A stretch of 64,000 nucleotides of DNA, taken from positions 930,001 to 994,000 of the forward strand of contig NZ_CP088022.1 in assembly GCF_013373795.3 (NCBI RefSeq), read 5' to 3'. This document shows, piece after piece, positions 1-8,181 of this stretch (its first letter is position 1; each line of letters opens with the position of its first letter). Source of the DNA: Bradyrhizobium quebecense (GTDB lineage Bacteria > Pseudomonadota > Alphaproteobacteria > Rhizobiales > Xanthobacteraceae). Under the pieces are notes generated by a model that searched no databases, was not told the origin of the DNA, and saw only the letters and a program-made list of their open reading frames with translations. The translations under genes and the position numbers were made by a program.

Positions 1-893
1 TGAAGCGCGGCCATCTCGATGATCTCTCGGCTTTCGTGATCGTCGCCCGCGAGGGCAGCTTCACCAAGGCCGCCGCCAAGCTCGGCGTTTCGCAATCCGC
101 GCTCAGCTACACCATCAAGCAGCTCGAGGCGCGCCTGAAGCTGCGTCTCCTGACCCGCACCACGCGCAGTGTCTCGCCGACCGCGGCGGGGGAGCGGCTG
201 CTGCGCAGCATCGGTCCGCGCCTCGCGGAAATCGAGGCCGAGCTTGCTGCCCTGAGCGAGTTGAGCGAAAGGCCCTCCGGCACCATCCGCATCACCGCCA
301 CCGAATACGCCACCAACGCCGTGTTGCTGCCGAAACTTGCCAAGCTTCTGCGCTCGTATCCGGACATCAAGGTCGAGATCATCTGCGACTACGGCCTGAC
401 CGACATCGTCACTGAGCGTTTCGACGCCGGCGTGCGCGATGGCGAGCAGGTCGCCAAGGACATGATTGCGGTGCGCATCGGACCCGATGCGCGCATGGCG
501 GTGGTCGGCTCACCGTCCTATTTCCGGAACCGACGCGAGCCGAAAACGCCGCAGGAGCTGGTCGAGCACAATTGCGTCAATCTTCGCCTGCCCACCCACG
601 GCGGGCTATACGCCTGGGAATTCGAGAAGGGCGCGCGGGAACTCAAGGTGAGGGTCGAGGGCCAGCTGTTCTTCAACACCACGAGCCAGATGCTCGAAGC
701 GGCGCTCGCAGGTCTCGGTTTGACCTACCTGCCGGAAGGCCTGGTTCAACCGTACATCAACAAGGGCCGTCTCAAGCGGGTGCTCGAGGACTGGTGCGCT
801 CCTTATCCGGGCTACCATCTCTATTACCCCAGCCGGCGCCAGCCATCTGCAGCATTCGCGCTGCTTGTCGAAGCGCTGCGGCATCGCGCCTAG
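1..893 (+). CDS. LysR-family transcriptional regulator (5' clipped by one base)
   Basis: DNA-binding regulator of the LysR type, about 297 residues. Bases 1-2 (TG) followed by AAG CGC GGC suggest the ATG begins one base before the window, giving MKRGHLDDLSAFVIVAREGS, the usual LysR N-terminus. The winged helix-turn-helix lies in about the first 65 residues, with recognition helix SQSALSYTIKQLE. The rest is a periplasmic-binding-like effector domain (about 95-295). It converges on the short-chain dehydrogenase at 961, so its target cannot be read from a divergent promoter here. The effector is unknown. Family assignment is secure. Confidence 0.93.
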   Translation, partial: KRGHLDDLSAFVIVAREGSFTKAAAKLGVSQSALSYTIKQLEARLKLRLLTRTTRSVSPTAAGERLLRSIGPRLAEIEAELAALSELSERPSGTIRITATEYATNAVLLPKLAKLLRSYPDIKVEIICDYGLTDIVTERFDAGVRDGEQVAKDMIAVRIGPDARMAVVGSPSYFRNRREPKTPQELVEHNCVNLRLPTHGGLYAWEFEKGARELKVRVEGQLFFNTTSQMLEAALAGLGLTYLPEGLVQPYINKGRLKRVLEDWCAPYPGYHLYYPSRRQPSAAFALLVEALRHRA

Positions 894-960
894 CGCGATG
901 GTTTCGCTCGCTGCGGAATTTGTTCACCTCAAGGGCGAGGTAAAGCTCCGATGTCTGCTC

Positions 961-1722
961 TCATCGGATCGTATACCCGCCATCCACTGTCAGCGCATGA
1001 CCGACCATAAAGCTGGCGGCGGAGCTGCACAGCCAGAGCACGGCGTTCGCGATCTCCTCCGGTCGGCCGAGCCGGCCGATCGGGACGTCCTTCAGCATAG
1101 CACCAAGAGCGTCGGCCTGGGTTTGCATCATCCTGTCGAGCATCGCCGTATGGATGATACCCGGACAAACTGCGTTGATCCGGATGCCTTTCGCCGCATA
1201 GTCCAGCGCCGCGCTCTTGGTCAGGCCAAGCACCCCGTGCTTGGAGGCCTGGTAGCTTCCGCGTTTCGCGCCGCCGACCAATCCTCCGATCGACGAGCAG
1301 TTGACGATGGCGCCGCTGCCTTGCCTCAGCATCTGGCGTAGCTCGAACTTCATGCAGCTCCAGACGCCGCGGAGATTGACACTCATGACGCGGTCAAAAT
1401 CCTCCCGGGACGCCTCCGCGGCTTCCGCGACCACGTTCTGAATGCCGGCGTTGTTGTAGGCCGCATCGAGCCGCCCGAAGGTGGCGACGGTGCGTTCCAC
1501 CATCGCTTCGACCTCCGCATCGTTGGCGACGTCGCATCGGATGGCGAGGGTCTTGTGCCCCCGGGCGGATAATTCCGCGGCGGCGGACGCCACCGCCATT
1601 TCGTTGATGTCGGCCAGCACCACCGCTGCGCCCGCCTCTGCAAAGGCCTTCGCTGCCGCAAGGCCGAGCCCCGATCCCGCGCCGGTGACGAGGGCAACCT
1701 GGTTGTCAAACGATATGTTCAT
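961..1722 (-). CDS. SDR-family NAD(P)-dependent oxidoreductase
   Basis: Classical short-chain dehydrogenase of 253 residues, acting in the cytoplasm on an unidentified alcohol or ketone. The Rossmann glycine motif GAGSGLG is at residues 14-20, D65 and the NNAG motif (90-93) are present, and the catalytic set is Ser143/144, Tyr157 and Lys161 in YQASK. The C-terminus ends VDGGYTIR, as in glucose-1-dehydrogenase-like members. It follows the carboxymuconolactone-decarboxylase-like gene by 17 bp on the same strand, so the two are probably co-transcribed. Substrate cannot be predicted from the sequence. Confidence 0.93.
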   Translation of the reverse strand: MNISFDNQVALVTGAGSGLGLAAAKAFAEAGAAVVLADINEMAVASAAAELSARGHKTLAIRCDVANDAEVEAMVERTVATFGRLDAAYNNAGIQNVVAEAAEASREDFDRVMSVNLRGVWSCMKFELRQMLRQGSGAIVNCSSIGGLVGGAKRGSYQASKHGVLGLTKSAALDYAAKGIRINAVCPGIIHTAMLDRMMQTQADALGAMLKDVPIGRLGRPEEIANAVLWLCSSAASFMVGHALTVDGGYTIR

Positions 1723-1739
1723 GACGAGTGCCTTTGACC

Positions 1740-2525
1740 TCAGTGGGGACGTCTTGCAAAGACATCTTTCGCGACGGGCATCGCCGAAAACACGTTCGGC
1801 CAGCCGACATAGAACGCCAGTTGCGTGATCGCCTCCGAGGCCTCGGTCTGAGTCAGGCCGTTATCCATCGCCCGGTTGAGGTGCGGCGTCAGCTGCGCGG
1901 TCTGCCCATTGGCGATCAAGGCGCTCACGGTGACCAGGCTGCGATCTCTCGGTGCGAGATCCGGTCGTAGCCACAGATCACGGAACAGCACATCGGTGGT
2001 GTATTGCACGACCCCCGGAAACGTCGCGCCGAACTGTTCCTCGACGAAAGTGGCGCGTTGTGCCTCGGCCGCTTCGTTGATCGGCAGCAACGTCACCGCG
2101 ACAGCGGGCAGCTCTTCGGCGCCGATATTGCGGGCAGCGAAGACGTCTTTTGCAACGGCGACCGCCGACATCGCATTGGCCCAGCCGGCATAGAAGGCGA
2201 GGTGGGTGATGATCTCCGAAATCTCGCGCGGCTTGACGCCGTTATCGAGCGCCAAATTGAAATGATACGATAGCTCGATGGTCTGGTTGCGCGCAATCAA
2301 CGCTGCCAGCGTGACGATGCTGCGATCGCGCGGCGCGAGCCCGGGGCGCTTCCAGACATCGCCGAGAAGACGGTTATGGGTGTAGGCGTCGAGCGCGGGA
2401 GCGACCTTGCGCAATTCGTCAGAGGTCAGCATCGGCTTCGATCCGGTCATCGCGGTCTCCGTTGTGGTTGCGGGTGCCATCGACGCCAGCGACAGCAATG
2501 CGAAAGCGGCGATGTAAGGCTTCAC
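1740..2525 (-). CDS. secreted carboxymuconolactone decarboxylase-family protein, two tandem domains
   Basis: Predicted protein of 261 residues starting at a GTG preceded by AGGAG. The frame stays open further upstream, but this start gives a clean signal peptide (MKPYIAAFALLSLASMAPA) and the best ribosome site. Two repeats are visible: RPGLAPRDRSIVTLAALIA (about 60-78) with HLAFYAGWANAMSA (108-121), and RPDLAPRDRSLVTVSALIA (187-205) with QLAFYVGWPNVFSA (235-248). No cysteine is present, so it lacks the AhpD-type CxxC peroxidase site. It is the first gene of a two-gene unit with the SDR. Export is inferred from the signal peptide; the reaction is unknown. Confidence 0.88.
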   Translation of the reverse strand: MKPYIAAFALLSLASMAPATTTETAMTGSKPMLTSDELRKVAPALDAYTHNRLLGDVWKRPGLAPRDRSIVTLAALIARNQTIELSYHFNLALDNGVKPREISEIITHLAFYAGWANAMSAVAVAKDVFAARNIGAEELPAVAVTLLPINEAAEAQRATFVEEQFGATFPGVVQYTTDVLFRDLWLRPDLAPRDRSLVTVSALIANGQTAQLTPHLNRAMDNGLTQTEASEAITQLAFYVGWPNVFSAMPVAKDVFARRPH

Positions 2526-2937
2526 GGGAATCTCCTGTGACGGACATCCCGAGTATCGGTCCGCTCGGGCGCACCTGCGACGAACCAAGTTCCCGCTGTC
2601 GCGAGAGGATTTGTCCTGCCGACCGATCGAGGCGATCACTGCCTGTCGGGACTGTTATATTGAACGGGCCGCCATGCGATTAGGTGGGTGAATTCGTATG
2701 GACTTATGAAAACGGCTTATGAATTGTCGCGGACCGCGAGATTGAATGTCGGATTACTGGTACGCGATTAGATTCTCAGCGAAAGCAATGAGCTTTGCGA
2801 GCCGGCGAATGCTGCAGCAGCGGGTGTCTGGCCGAATGCCAATCACTGAGTTGCCCGACGGCGCAAGACCTATAGAAATATTTCGCTTTATCAGAATCGC
2901 AACTTAGTGCTATAGATTGCCCGTCTCACCCAATCGA
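2526..2937. other. intergenic region, nothing recognised
   Basis: About 410 bp upstream of the carboxymuconolactone-decarboxylase-like gene. It is visibly more AT-rich than the flanking genes (for example around 2690-2760 and 2875-2915), as expected for promoters or for non-coding sequence. I could not assign a promoter, RNA gene or conserved small protein to it. A 53-codon frame at 2746-2907 has no ribosome site or recognisable product. Confidence 0.5.
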
Positions 2938-3262
2938 GGGGCGCTTCGCGGTCGTCACGAACGTGGGTCGAGATGCGGTGGACGCCGATCGTGCAACTGA
3001 CGAGTGCGCGTGAGGCGGACGGTGAAGTCGTGTGGTTCCGACGCCCTAGTGGTAGGTGTCTCCCCGCAAAACGCGCAAGCGTTTTTGCGGAGACGGTGAC
3101 AAACAAGCCCAGTCTCGCCGGGGAGAGCACGAAGTAAGCCGTAACCCATCGCGCAGGGAAAGCCGGATTGCTCCGGTTACACCTGTGGTCCTACCCCCGA
3201 GCTTTCTACCCATTGCTCGGGGCCCATGGGTGCGATCGGCACCCGGCTTTCCCTGCGCCCTC
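2938..3262. repeat. long dispersed intergenic repeat of Bradyrhizobium type
   Basis: Non-coding block containing the phrases GCGGACGGTGAAGTCGTG, ACAAACAAGCCCAGTCTC and CGCAGGGAAAGCCGG. The last recurs inverted as CCGGCTTTCCCTGCG near 3243-3257, about 90 bp on, giving a long inverted repeat. I recall similar blocks many times in Bradyrhizobium genomes, often mis-annotated as small hypothetical proteins. Only the inverted arms are seen here; the dispersed nature rests on general knowledge, as one window cannot show it. Confidence 0.55.
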
Positions 3263-3353
3263 TTCAAGGGAGGGCGAAACGAAATGCAAAACTCGGACAG
3301 ATCATGTCGCGAGAATGTGGATGTTTGACTGACAAACCGCGCCACACCCTCGC

Positions 3354-3478
3354 TGTCGTCCCGGCGAAGGCCGGGACCCATAACCCCAAATGCTGCTTGT
3401 TGCGCGATGCTGGAACGGCGAGTCCCGCCTACAACGCTTGCTGCCGCGTATGGGGCCCGGCCTTCGCCGGGACGACAG
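3354..3478. repeat. palindromic repeat element, GTCGTCCCGGC type, copy 1
   Basis: Left arm (3355-3382) reads GTCGTCCCGGCGAAGGCCGG followed by GACCCATA; right arm (3449-3478) is its inverted copy TATGGGGCCCGGCCTTCGCC followed by GGGACGACAG. Each arm is itself a short hairpin (CCCGGC...GCCGGG). The same element recurs at 14433-14553 and 18776-18920. It lies between the long repeat and the 3' end of the Lrp gene. Confidence 0.8.
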
Positions 3479-3516
3479 TGTGGTCTTGGTGCCAGCGAGG
3501 CTCAAAACCAGCGCCC

Positions 3517-3978
3517 TCACACCGGCAACGCCGTCGAATACTTCACCTGGCTCAGCGCAAAGCTCGACTCGATCGAGGCGATGCCGTCGAGCCGGGTCAG
3601 CTTGTTCTTCAGGAACGCCTCATAGGAGGAGAGGTCGGCGGCGACCACGCGCAGCAGGTAGTCGCGATTGCCGGTCATCAGATAGCACTCGAGCACCTCG
3701 TCCCATTTCGAGATCGCGCGCGCGAAGCGGTTGAGGTCTTCCTCCTTCTGCCGCGCGAGCTTGATCGAGATGAAGACCGAGACGTGCAGCCCGAGCGATT
3801 TCTGGTCGACGGTTGCGATATAGCGGCTGATGACGCCGCGCTCCTCGAGCAGCTTGACCCGGCGGTGGCAGGGCGACACCGACAGCCCGACCTTGTCGGC
3901 GAGCTCCTGCATGGTCATGCGGCTGTCGGTCTGGAGCAGACTCAGGATCTTGCGGTCGATGGCGTCGAGGGCAGGCAT
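3517..3978 (-). CDS. Lrp/AsnC-family transcriptional regulator
   Basis: Feast/famine-type regulator of 153 residues. The N-terminal helix-turn-helix (about 4-60) contains MTMQELADKVGLSVSPCHRR, and the C-terminal ligand-binding RAM domain (about 65-145) contains GNRDYLLRVVAADLSSYEAF. The ATG at 3978 is chosen because MPALDAIDRKILSLLQ is the canonical Lrp start; upstream codons look non-coding. It is divergent from the AceE-like gene at 4109 with a 130-bp gap, which makes that gene the likely target. The effector is probably an amino acid or 2-oxo acid (inference). Confidence 0.93.
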   Translation of the reverse strand: MPALDAIDRKILSLLQTDSRMTMQELADKVGLSVSPCHRRVKLLEERGVISRYIATVDQKSLGLHVSVFISIKLARQKEEDLNRFARAISKWDEVLECYLMTGNRDYLLRVVAADLSSYEAFLKNKLTRLDGIASIESSFALSQVKYSTALPV

Positions 3979-4108
3979 TGGGATGAACTCGTTGGTTAAG
4001 GCGGGATCGTGGGAATTTATCCCAATTTTTCCTGTGCTGTCGCGCGGAATTGAGATTTTCGGCGGCCCCCGCGGCAGTAACATCCGAGATATCGCCCGGA
4101 GCATTGCC
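3979..4108. promoter_or_regulatory. divergent promoter region between Lrp regulator and AceE-like gene
   Basis: 130-bp gap between head-to-head genes, with an AT-rich core (GGGAATTTATCCCAATTTTTCC near 4012-4032, split here as GGGAATTTATCCC and AATTTTTCC). GGGAATTTATCCC is an imperfect palindrome, GGGA-N5-TCCC, and is a plausible Lrp operator. The promoter boxes themselves are not clear. Confidence 0.45.
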
Positions 4109-6475
4109 ATGGGAATCGCGCCTGAACGCCTCGACATGCTCACAGCCCTGGCCCGCAAGGTGCTGTGGCTGTCGTCGTGGACTATCCATCACGCCAACCA
4201 TGTGCGGCCCTCGACCGACGGACTGAAGGTCGGCGGCCATCAGGCCTCGTCGGCCTCGCTCGCCAACATCATGTCGGCGCTTTACTTCTCGGTGCTGCGC
4301 CCGCAGGACCGCGTCGCGGTGAAGCCGCATGCGAGCCCGGTTTTCCATGCGATCCAGTATCTGTTCGGCCATCAGACCCGCGACAAGCTGGAGAATTTTC
4401 GCGGCTACAAGGGCGCGCAGTCCTATCCGTCGCGCACCAAGGACACCGACGACGTCGACTTCTCCACCGGTTCGGTCGGCCTCGGCGTGGCGCAGACGCT
4501 GTTCGCCTCGCTGGTGCAGGACTACGTCAAGGCTCACGGCTGGCTGAAGGACCGGCCCGAGGGCCGCATGATCGCGCTGGTCGGCGACGCCGAGATGGAC
4601 GAGGGCAACATCTTCGAGGCGCTGCTCGAGGGCTGGAAGCACGGTCTGCGCAACACCTGGTGGGTGGTCGACTATAACAGGCAGTCGCTCGACGCCGTGG
4701 TGCGCGAGGGACTGTGGGCCAAGTTCGAAACCATGTTCCGCAATTTCGGCTGGGACGTGGTGATCGTAAAATACGGCAAGCTGATGCTCGAGGCGTTTGC
4801 CGAGCCGGGCGGCGAGGCGCTGCGGCGCTGGATCGACAATTGCCCGAACCAGATGTACGCGGCGCTCTGCTTCCAGGGCGGCGCGGCGTTCCGCAAGCAT
4901 CTGCGCGACGATATCGGCGACCAGGGCGACGTGTCGGCGCTGATCGATCGCCGCAGCGATGACGAGCTGCTGGCGCTGATGTCGAACCTCGGCGGCCACG
5001 ACATGGCGAGCATGATCGAGGCCTTCGAGGCGATCGACCACGATCGTCCGGTGTGCTTCATCGCCTACACCATCAAGGGCGTCGGCCTGCCGATGCAGGG
5101 CCACAAGGACAACCACGCCGGCCTGATGACGGTGACGCAGATGGAGAAGTGGCGCGCCGCGCAGAACATCCGCACCGGCCACGAGTGGGACAAGTTCGAG
5201 GGCCTGTCTCAGGAGCCCGCGAAGCTCGAGGCGTTCCTGGCCGAGGCGCCGTTCAACCGCGAGGGACGCCGTCGTCTCTCGGCGCCTGAAATCGACGTGC
5301 CGGAGCGGCTGACCTTCAAGGCCTCCGCGCAGATGTCGACGCAGCAGGGCTTTGGCCTCGTGCTGCATGAGCTGGCGCGCGGCGACAGCGAGCTTGCATC
5401 GCGCATCGTCACCGTTTCGCCCGACGTCACGGTGTCGACCAATCTCGGTGCCTGGGTCAACCGCCGCGGCCTGTTTGCGAAGGCGGAGAACCACGACCTG
5501 TTCCGGCAGGAGAAGATCCCGTCAGCCTACACCTGGGAATATTCGCCGAAGGGCCAGCATCTCGAACTCGGCATCGCCGAGATGAACTTGTTCATCATGC
5601 TCTCGGCGCTCGGCCTGTCGCACCAAATCAACGGCGCGCGGCTGCTGCCGGTCGGCACGTTGTACGATCCCTTCATCGAGCGCGGCCTCGATGCCTTGAA
5701 CTATGCCTGCTACCAGGACGCCCGTTTCATGGTGGCGGCGACGCCGTCGGGCATCTCGCTGGCGCCGGAAGGCGGCGCGCATCAGTCGATCAAGACGCCG
5801 CTGATCGGGATGGGGCAGGATGGCCTTGCCTCGTTCGATCCGGCCTTCGTCGATGAACTTGCCGTGATCATGGGCTGGGGGTTTGGCCACATGCAGCGCG
5901 AGGGTGCAGAGGGCGGTTCGGTTTACTTGCGACTCTCGACCCGGACGCTGGAGCAACCGCAGCGGATCATGACACCGGACCTGCAGCGCGACATCACCGA
6001 TGGCGCCTACTGGATGCGCAAGCCGGGCCCGAACTGCGACATCGTTGTTGCGTATACCGGCACCGTCGCGCCGGAAGCGATCGAGGCGGTCGGCCTGATC
6101 GGCGAGAGCCACCGCGATGTCGGTCTCCTGGCGGTAACCTCCGCCGACCGGCTCTATGCGGGTTGGTCCGCCGCGCGGAATTTGCGCCGCGACCGCCGAG
6201 GCACGCAGCATTTGAGTCATATCGAGCGCATGCTGGCGCCGCTTGGTCGCGACTGCGGCATCGTGACCGTGATCGATGGCCATCCGGCCTCGCTCGGCTG
6301 GCTCGGCAGCGTGCGCGGCCATCGGGTCGAGGCGCTCGGCGTGGAGCATTTCGGCCAGACCGGGACGATCGGAGACCTCTACCGGCACTATGGCATCGAC
6401 GCCAACGCCATCATCGATGCGGCGGAAAGCCTCTCGGTCGGCGCCCCGGTGCGGCATCGCAAGATGGCGGTGTAG
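4109..6475 (+). CDS. AceE-like TPP-dependent 2-oxo-acid dehydrogenase E1 / transketolase-like enzyme
   Basis: Homodimeric-type E1 (788 residues) that should decarboxylate a 2-oxo acid with TPP, in the cytoplasm. The TPP/magnesium motif is G159-D160-A-E-M-D-E-G, followed about 30 residues later by WWVVDYNRQSLD; the central transketolase-like pyrimidine domain includes QHLELGIAEMNLF and a C-terminal transketolase domain follows. It is shorter than E. coli AceE (about 887 residues). No E2 or E3 gene is adjacent. The divergent Lrp gene recalls the mdeR-mdeB arrangement known from Pseudomonas putida, where MdeB is a 2-oxobutyrate E1. Start 4109 is chosen by homology; the frame remains open upstream but reads through the promoter gap. 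Confidence 0.85.
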   Translation: MGIAPERLDMLTALARKVLWLSSWTIHHANHVRPSTDGLKVGGHQASSASLANIMSALYFSVLRPQDRVAVKPHASPVFHAIQYLFGHQTRDKLENFRGYKGAQSYPSRTKDTDDVDFSTGSVGLGVAQTLFASLVQDYVKAHGWLKDRPEGRMIALVGDAEMDEGNIFEALLEGWKHGLRNTWWVVDYNRQSLDAVVREGLWAKFETMFRNFGWDVVIVKYGKLMLEAFAEPGGEALRRWIDNCPNQMYAALCFQGGAAFRKHLRDDIGDQGDVSALIDRRSDDELLALMSNLGGHDMASMIEAFEAIDHDRPVCFIAYTIKGVGLPMQGHKDNHAGLMTVTQMEKWRAAQNIRTGHEWDKFEGLSQEPAKLEAFLAEAPFNREGRRRLSAPEIDVPERLTFKASAQMSTQQGFGLVLHELARGDSELASRIVTVSPDVTVSTNLGAWVNRRGLFAKAENHDLFRQEKIPSAYTWEYSPKGQHLELGIAEMNLFIMLSALGLSHQINGARLLPVGTLYDPFIERGLDALNYACYQDARFMVAATPSGISLAPEGGAHQSIKTPLIGMGQDGLASFDPAFVDELAVIMGWGFGHMQREGAEGGSVYLRLSTRTLEQPQRIMTPDLQRDITDGAYWMRKPGPNCDIVVAYTGTVAPEAIEAVGLIGESHRDVGLLAVTSADRLYAGWSAARNLRRDRRGTQHLSHIERMLAPLGRDCGIVTVIDGHPASLGWLGSVRGHRVEALGVEHFGQTGTIGDLYRHYGIDANAIIDAAESLSVGAPVRHRKMAV

Positions 6476-6476
6476 T

Positions 6477-6499
6477 TTCACCCTCCAGGGGAGGGTGAA
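6477..6499 (+). terminator. hairpin just after the AceE-like gene
   Basis: Stem TTCACCCTCC / GGAGGGTGAA with a 3-base loop, starting two bases after the stop codon. No T-run follows, so it may be a terminator or an mRNA-stabilising hairpin. Confidence 0.5.
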
Positions 6500-6658
6500 G
6501 AAGTCTTGTCACTCGCTTGCCTGCGACATTATATGCCGTGGGCGTGCACGAGCCGCGCCCCGCATATGGCGGGTTCAATTCGCCCTGCTTTCGTGCAAGG
6601 ATGCCTGCCGAACGCTTTCCGTTCCCCTTATCCATACGCCCCCTACAAGAGGTTTCCG

Positions 6659-8092
6659 ATGGTCAATCGTATGCAATTCTACATCGATGGCGCCTGGGTC
6701 GATCCGGTCGTCAATGGCAAGTCCACCCCCGTCGTCAATCCGGCGACCGAAGAAGCGATGTATGAGGTTGCACTCGGCTCCAAGGCCGATGTCGACAAGG
6801 CAGTTGCCGCCGCCAAGCGCGCGTTCGAGACCTATTCCCGGACCAGCCGCGAGGAGCGCATCGCGCTGCTCACCAAGATCGTCGAGGTCTACAAGGGCCG
6901 CATGAAGGAGATCGGCGCCGCCGTCTCCGACGAGATGGGTGCTCCGCTGCCGATGGCCGAAAAGCTCCAGGCCGGTGCCGGCCTCGGCCATCTCATGAAC
7001 ACCCTCGAAGTGCTCAAGAAGTACGAGTTCGAGGAGACCATGGGGACCGCCGTGATCGTGCGCGAGCCGGTCGGCGTCGTCGGCATGATCACGCCCTGGA
7101 ACTGGCCGCTCAACCAGATCGCCTGCAAGGTCGCGCCCGCGCTCGCCGCCGGCTGCACCATGATCCTGAAGCCCTCGGAGTTCACCCCGACCTCGGCGCT
7201 GATCTTCGCGGAAATCCTCCATGAAGCCGGCGTGCCGAAGGGCGTGTTCAACCTCCTCAACGGCCTCGGCCCGGAGGTGGGTGCGGCGATGAGCGAGCAC
7301 CCGGACATCGACATGATCTCGTTCACCGGCTCGACCCGCGCCGGTGTCGATGTCGCCAAGCGTGCTGCGCCGACCGTGAAGCGCGTCAGCCAGGAGCTCG
7401 GCGGCAAGTCGCCGAACGTGATCCTCGAGGGTGCTGACCTCACCAAGGCGGTGACCGGCGGCGTGATGCACATGTTCAACAACTCGGGCCAGTCCTGCAA
7501 CGCGCCGTCGCGCATGATCGTGCCGCTCTCCAAGATGAAGGAAGTCGCCGCGATCGCGAAGGGCGTCGCCGACAAGACCAAGGCTGGCGATCCGCGTGCC
7601 GACGGCACCACCATCGGACCGGTCGTCAACCGCGGCCAGTGGGACAAGATCCAGGCGCTGATCCAGAAGGGCATCGACGAGGGCGCAACGCTCGTCGCCG
7701 GTGGCCCGGGCCTGCCCGAGGGCGTCAACAAGGGCTTCTATGTCCGCCCGACCATCTTCGCCGACGTCACCAACGACATGACGATCGCCCGCGAGGAAAT
7801 CTTCGGACCAGTGCTGACCATCCTCGGCGCCAAGGACGAGGCTGAGGCGGTGAAGATCGCCAACGACACGCCCTATGGTCTCGCCGGTTACGTCTCGGCC
7901 GACACTGTGGAGACCGCGCGCCGCGTCGGCCGCCAGATCCGCGCCGGCAACGTCAACCTGCAGGGCGTGCCGAACGAGCGCTCCGCGCCGTTCGGTGGCT
8001 ACAAGCAGTCCGGCAACGGCCGCGAGTGGGGCCGTTACGGTCTGGAAGAATATCTCGAGGCCAAGGCGGTCGCCGGCTACAACGCCGCGTAA
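6659..8092 (+). CDS. NAD(P)-dependent aldehyde dehydrogenase family protein
   Basis: Aldehyde dehydrogenase of 477 residues oxidising an aldehyde to the acid. Proton acceptor Glu246 (SQELGGKSPN) and nucleophile Cys280 (NSGQSCNAPSRM) are both present with the usual 34-residue spacing, and the cofactor-site motif TPWNWPLNQ is present. The ATG at 6659 (MVNRMQFYIDGAWV) gives the typical family N-terminus. It lies 183 bp after the AceE-like gene on the same strand; a shared transcript is possible but the hairpin at 6477 lies between. Substrate unknown; a role in the neighbouring sugar-acid region (for example 2-oxoglutarate semialdehyde) is possible but unproven. Confidence 0.92.
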   Translation: MVNRMQFYIDGAWVDPVVNGKSTPVVNPATEEAMYEVALGSKADVDKAVAAAKRAFETYSRTSREERIALLTKIVEVYKGRMKEIGAAVSDEMGAPLPMAEKLQAGAGLGHLMNTLEVLKKYEFEETMGTAVIVREPVGVVGMITPWNWPLNQIACKVAPALAAGCTMILKPSEFTPTSALIFAEILHEAGVPKGVFNLLNGLGPEVGAAMSEHPDIDMISFTGSTRAGVDVAKRAAPTVKRVSQELGGKSPNVILEGADLTKAVTGGVMHMFNNSGQSCNAPSRMIVPLSKMKEVAAIAKGVADKTKAGDPRADGTTIGPVVNRGQWDKIQALIQKGIDEGATLVAGGPGLPEGVNKGFYVRPTIFADVTNDMTIAREEIFGPVLTILGAKDEAEAVKIANDTPYGLAGYVSADTVETARRVGRQIRAGNVNLQGVPNERSAPFGGYKQSGNGREWGRYGLEEYLEAKAVAGYNAA

Positions 8093-8114
8093 GCCGAGCC
8101 ACGAGAGACAAGAT

Positions 8115-8150
8115 TCTGACGCCGGGGCGAACAACCGCTCCGGCGTCAGA
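8115..8150. terminator. bidirectional terminator-like hairpin
   Basis: Perfect 11-bp stem TCTGACGCCGG / CCGGCGTCAGA with a 14-base loop, sitting between the convergent aldehyde dehydrogenase and SMP-30 genes. No strong T-run follows on either strand, but position and symmetry fit a shared terminator. Confidence 0.65.
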
Positions 8151-8181
8151 CGTTTGGAGGAGACTTTGTCCTCTTTGCCTT

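Noticed and set aside
2746..2907. 53-codon frame (MSDYWYAIRFSAKAMSFASR...)
   Set aside because: No ribosome site, no known family, and it lies in AT-rich repeat-flanked DNA. Not enough to call a gene.
2891..3381. Short frames of 64-111 codons in the repeat block
   Set aside because: They fall entirely in the inverted repeat, a type often mis-annotated as hypothetical proteins.
3620..5494. Open frame of 624 codons antisense to the AceE-like gene
   Set aside because: Compositionally biased translation overlapping two convincing genes; its last part is the Lrp gene in a wrong frame.
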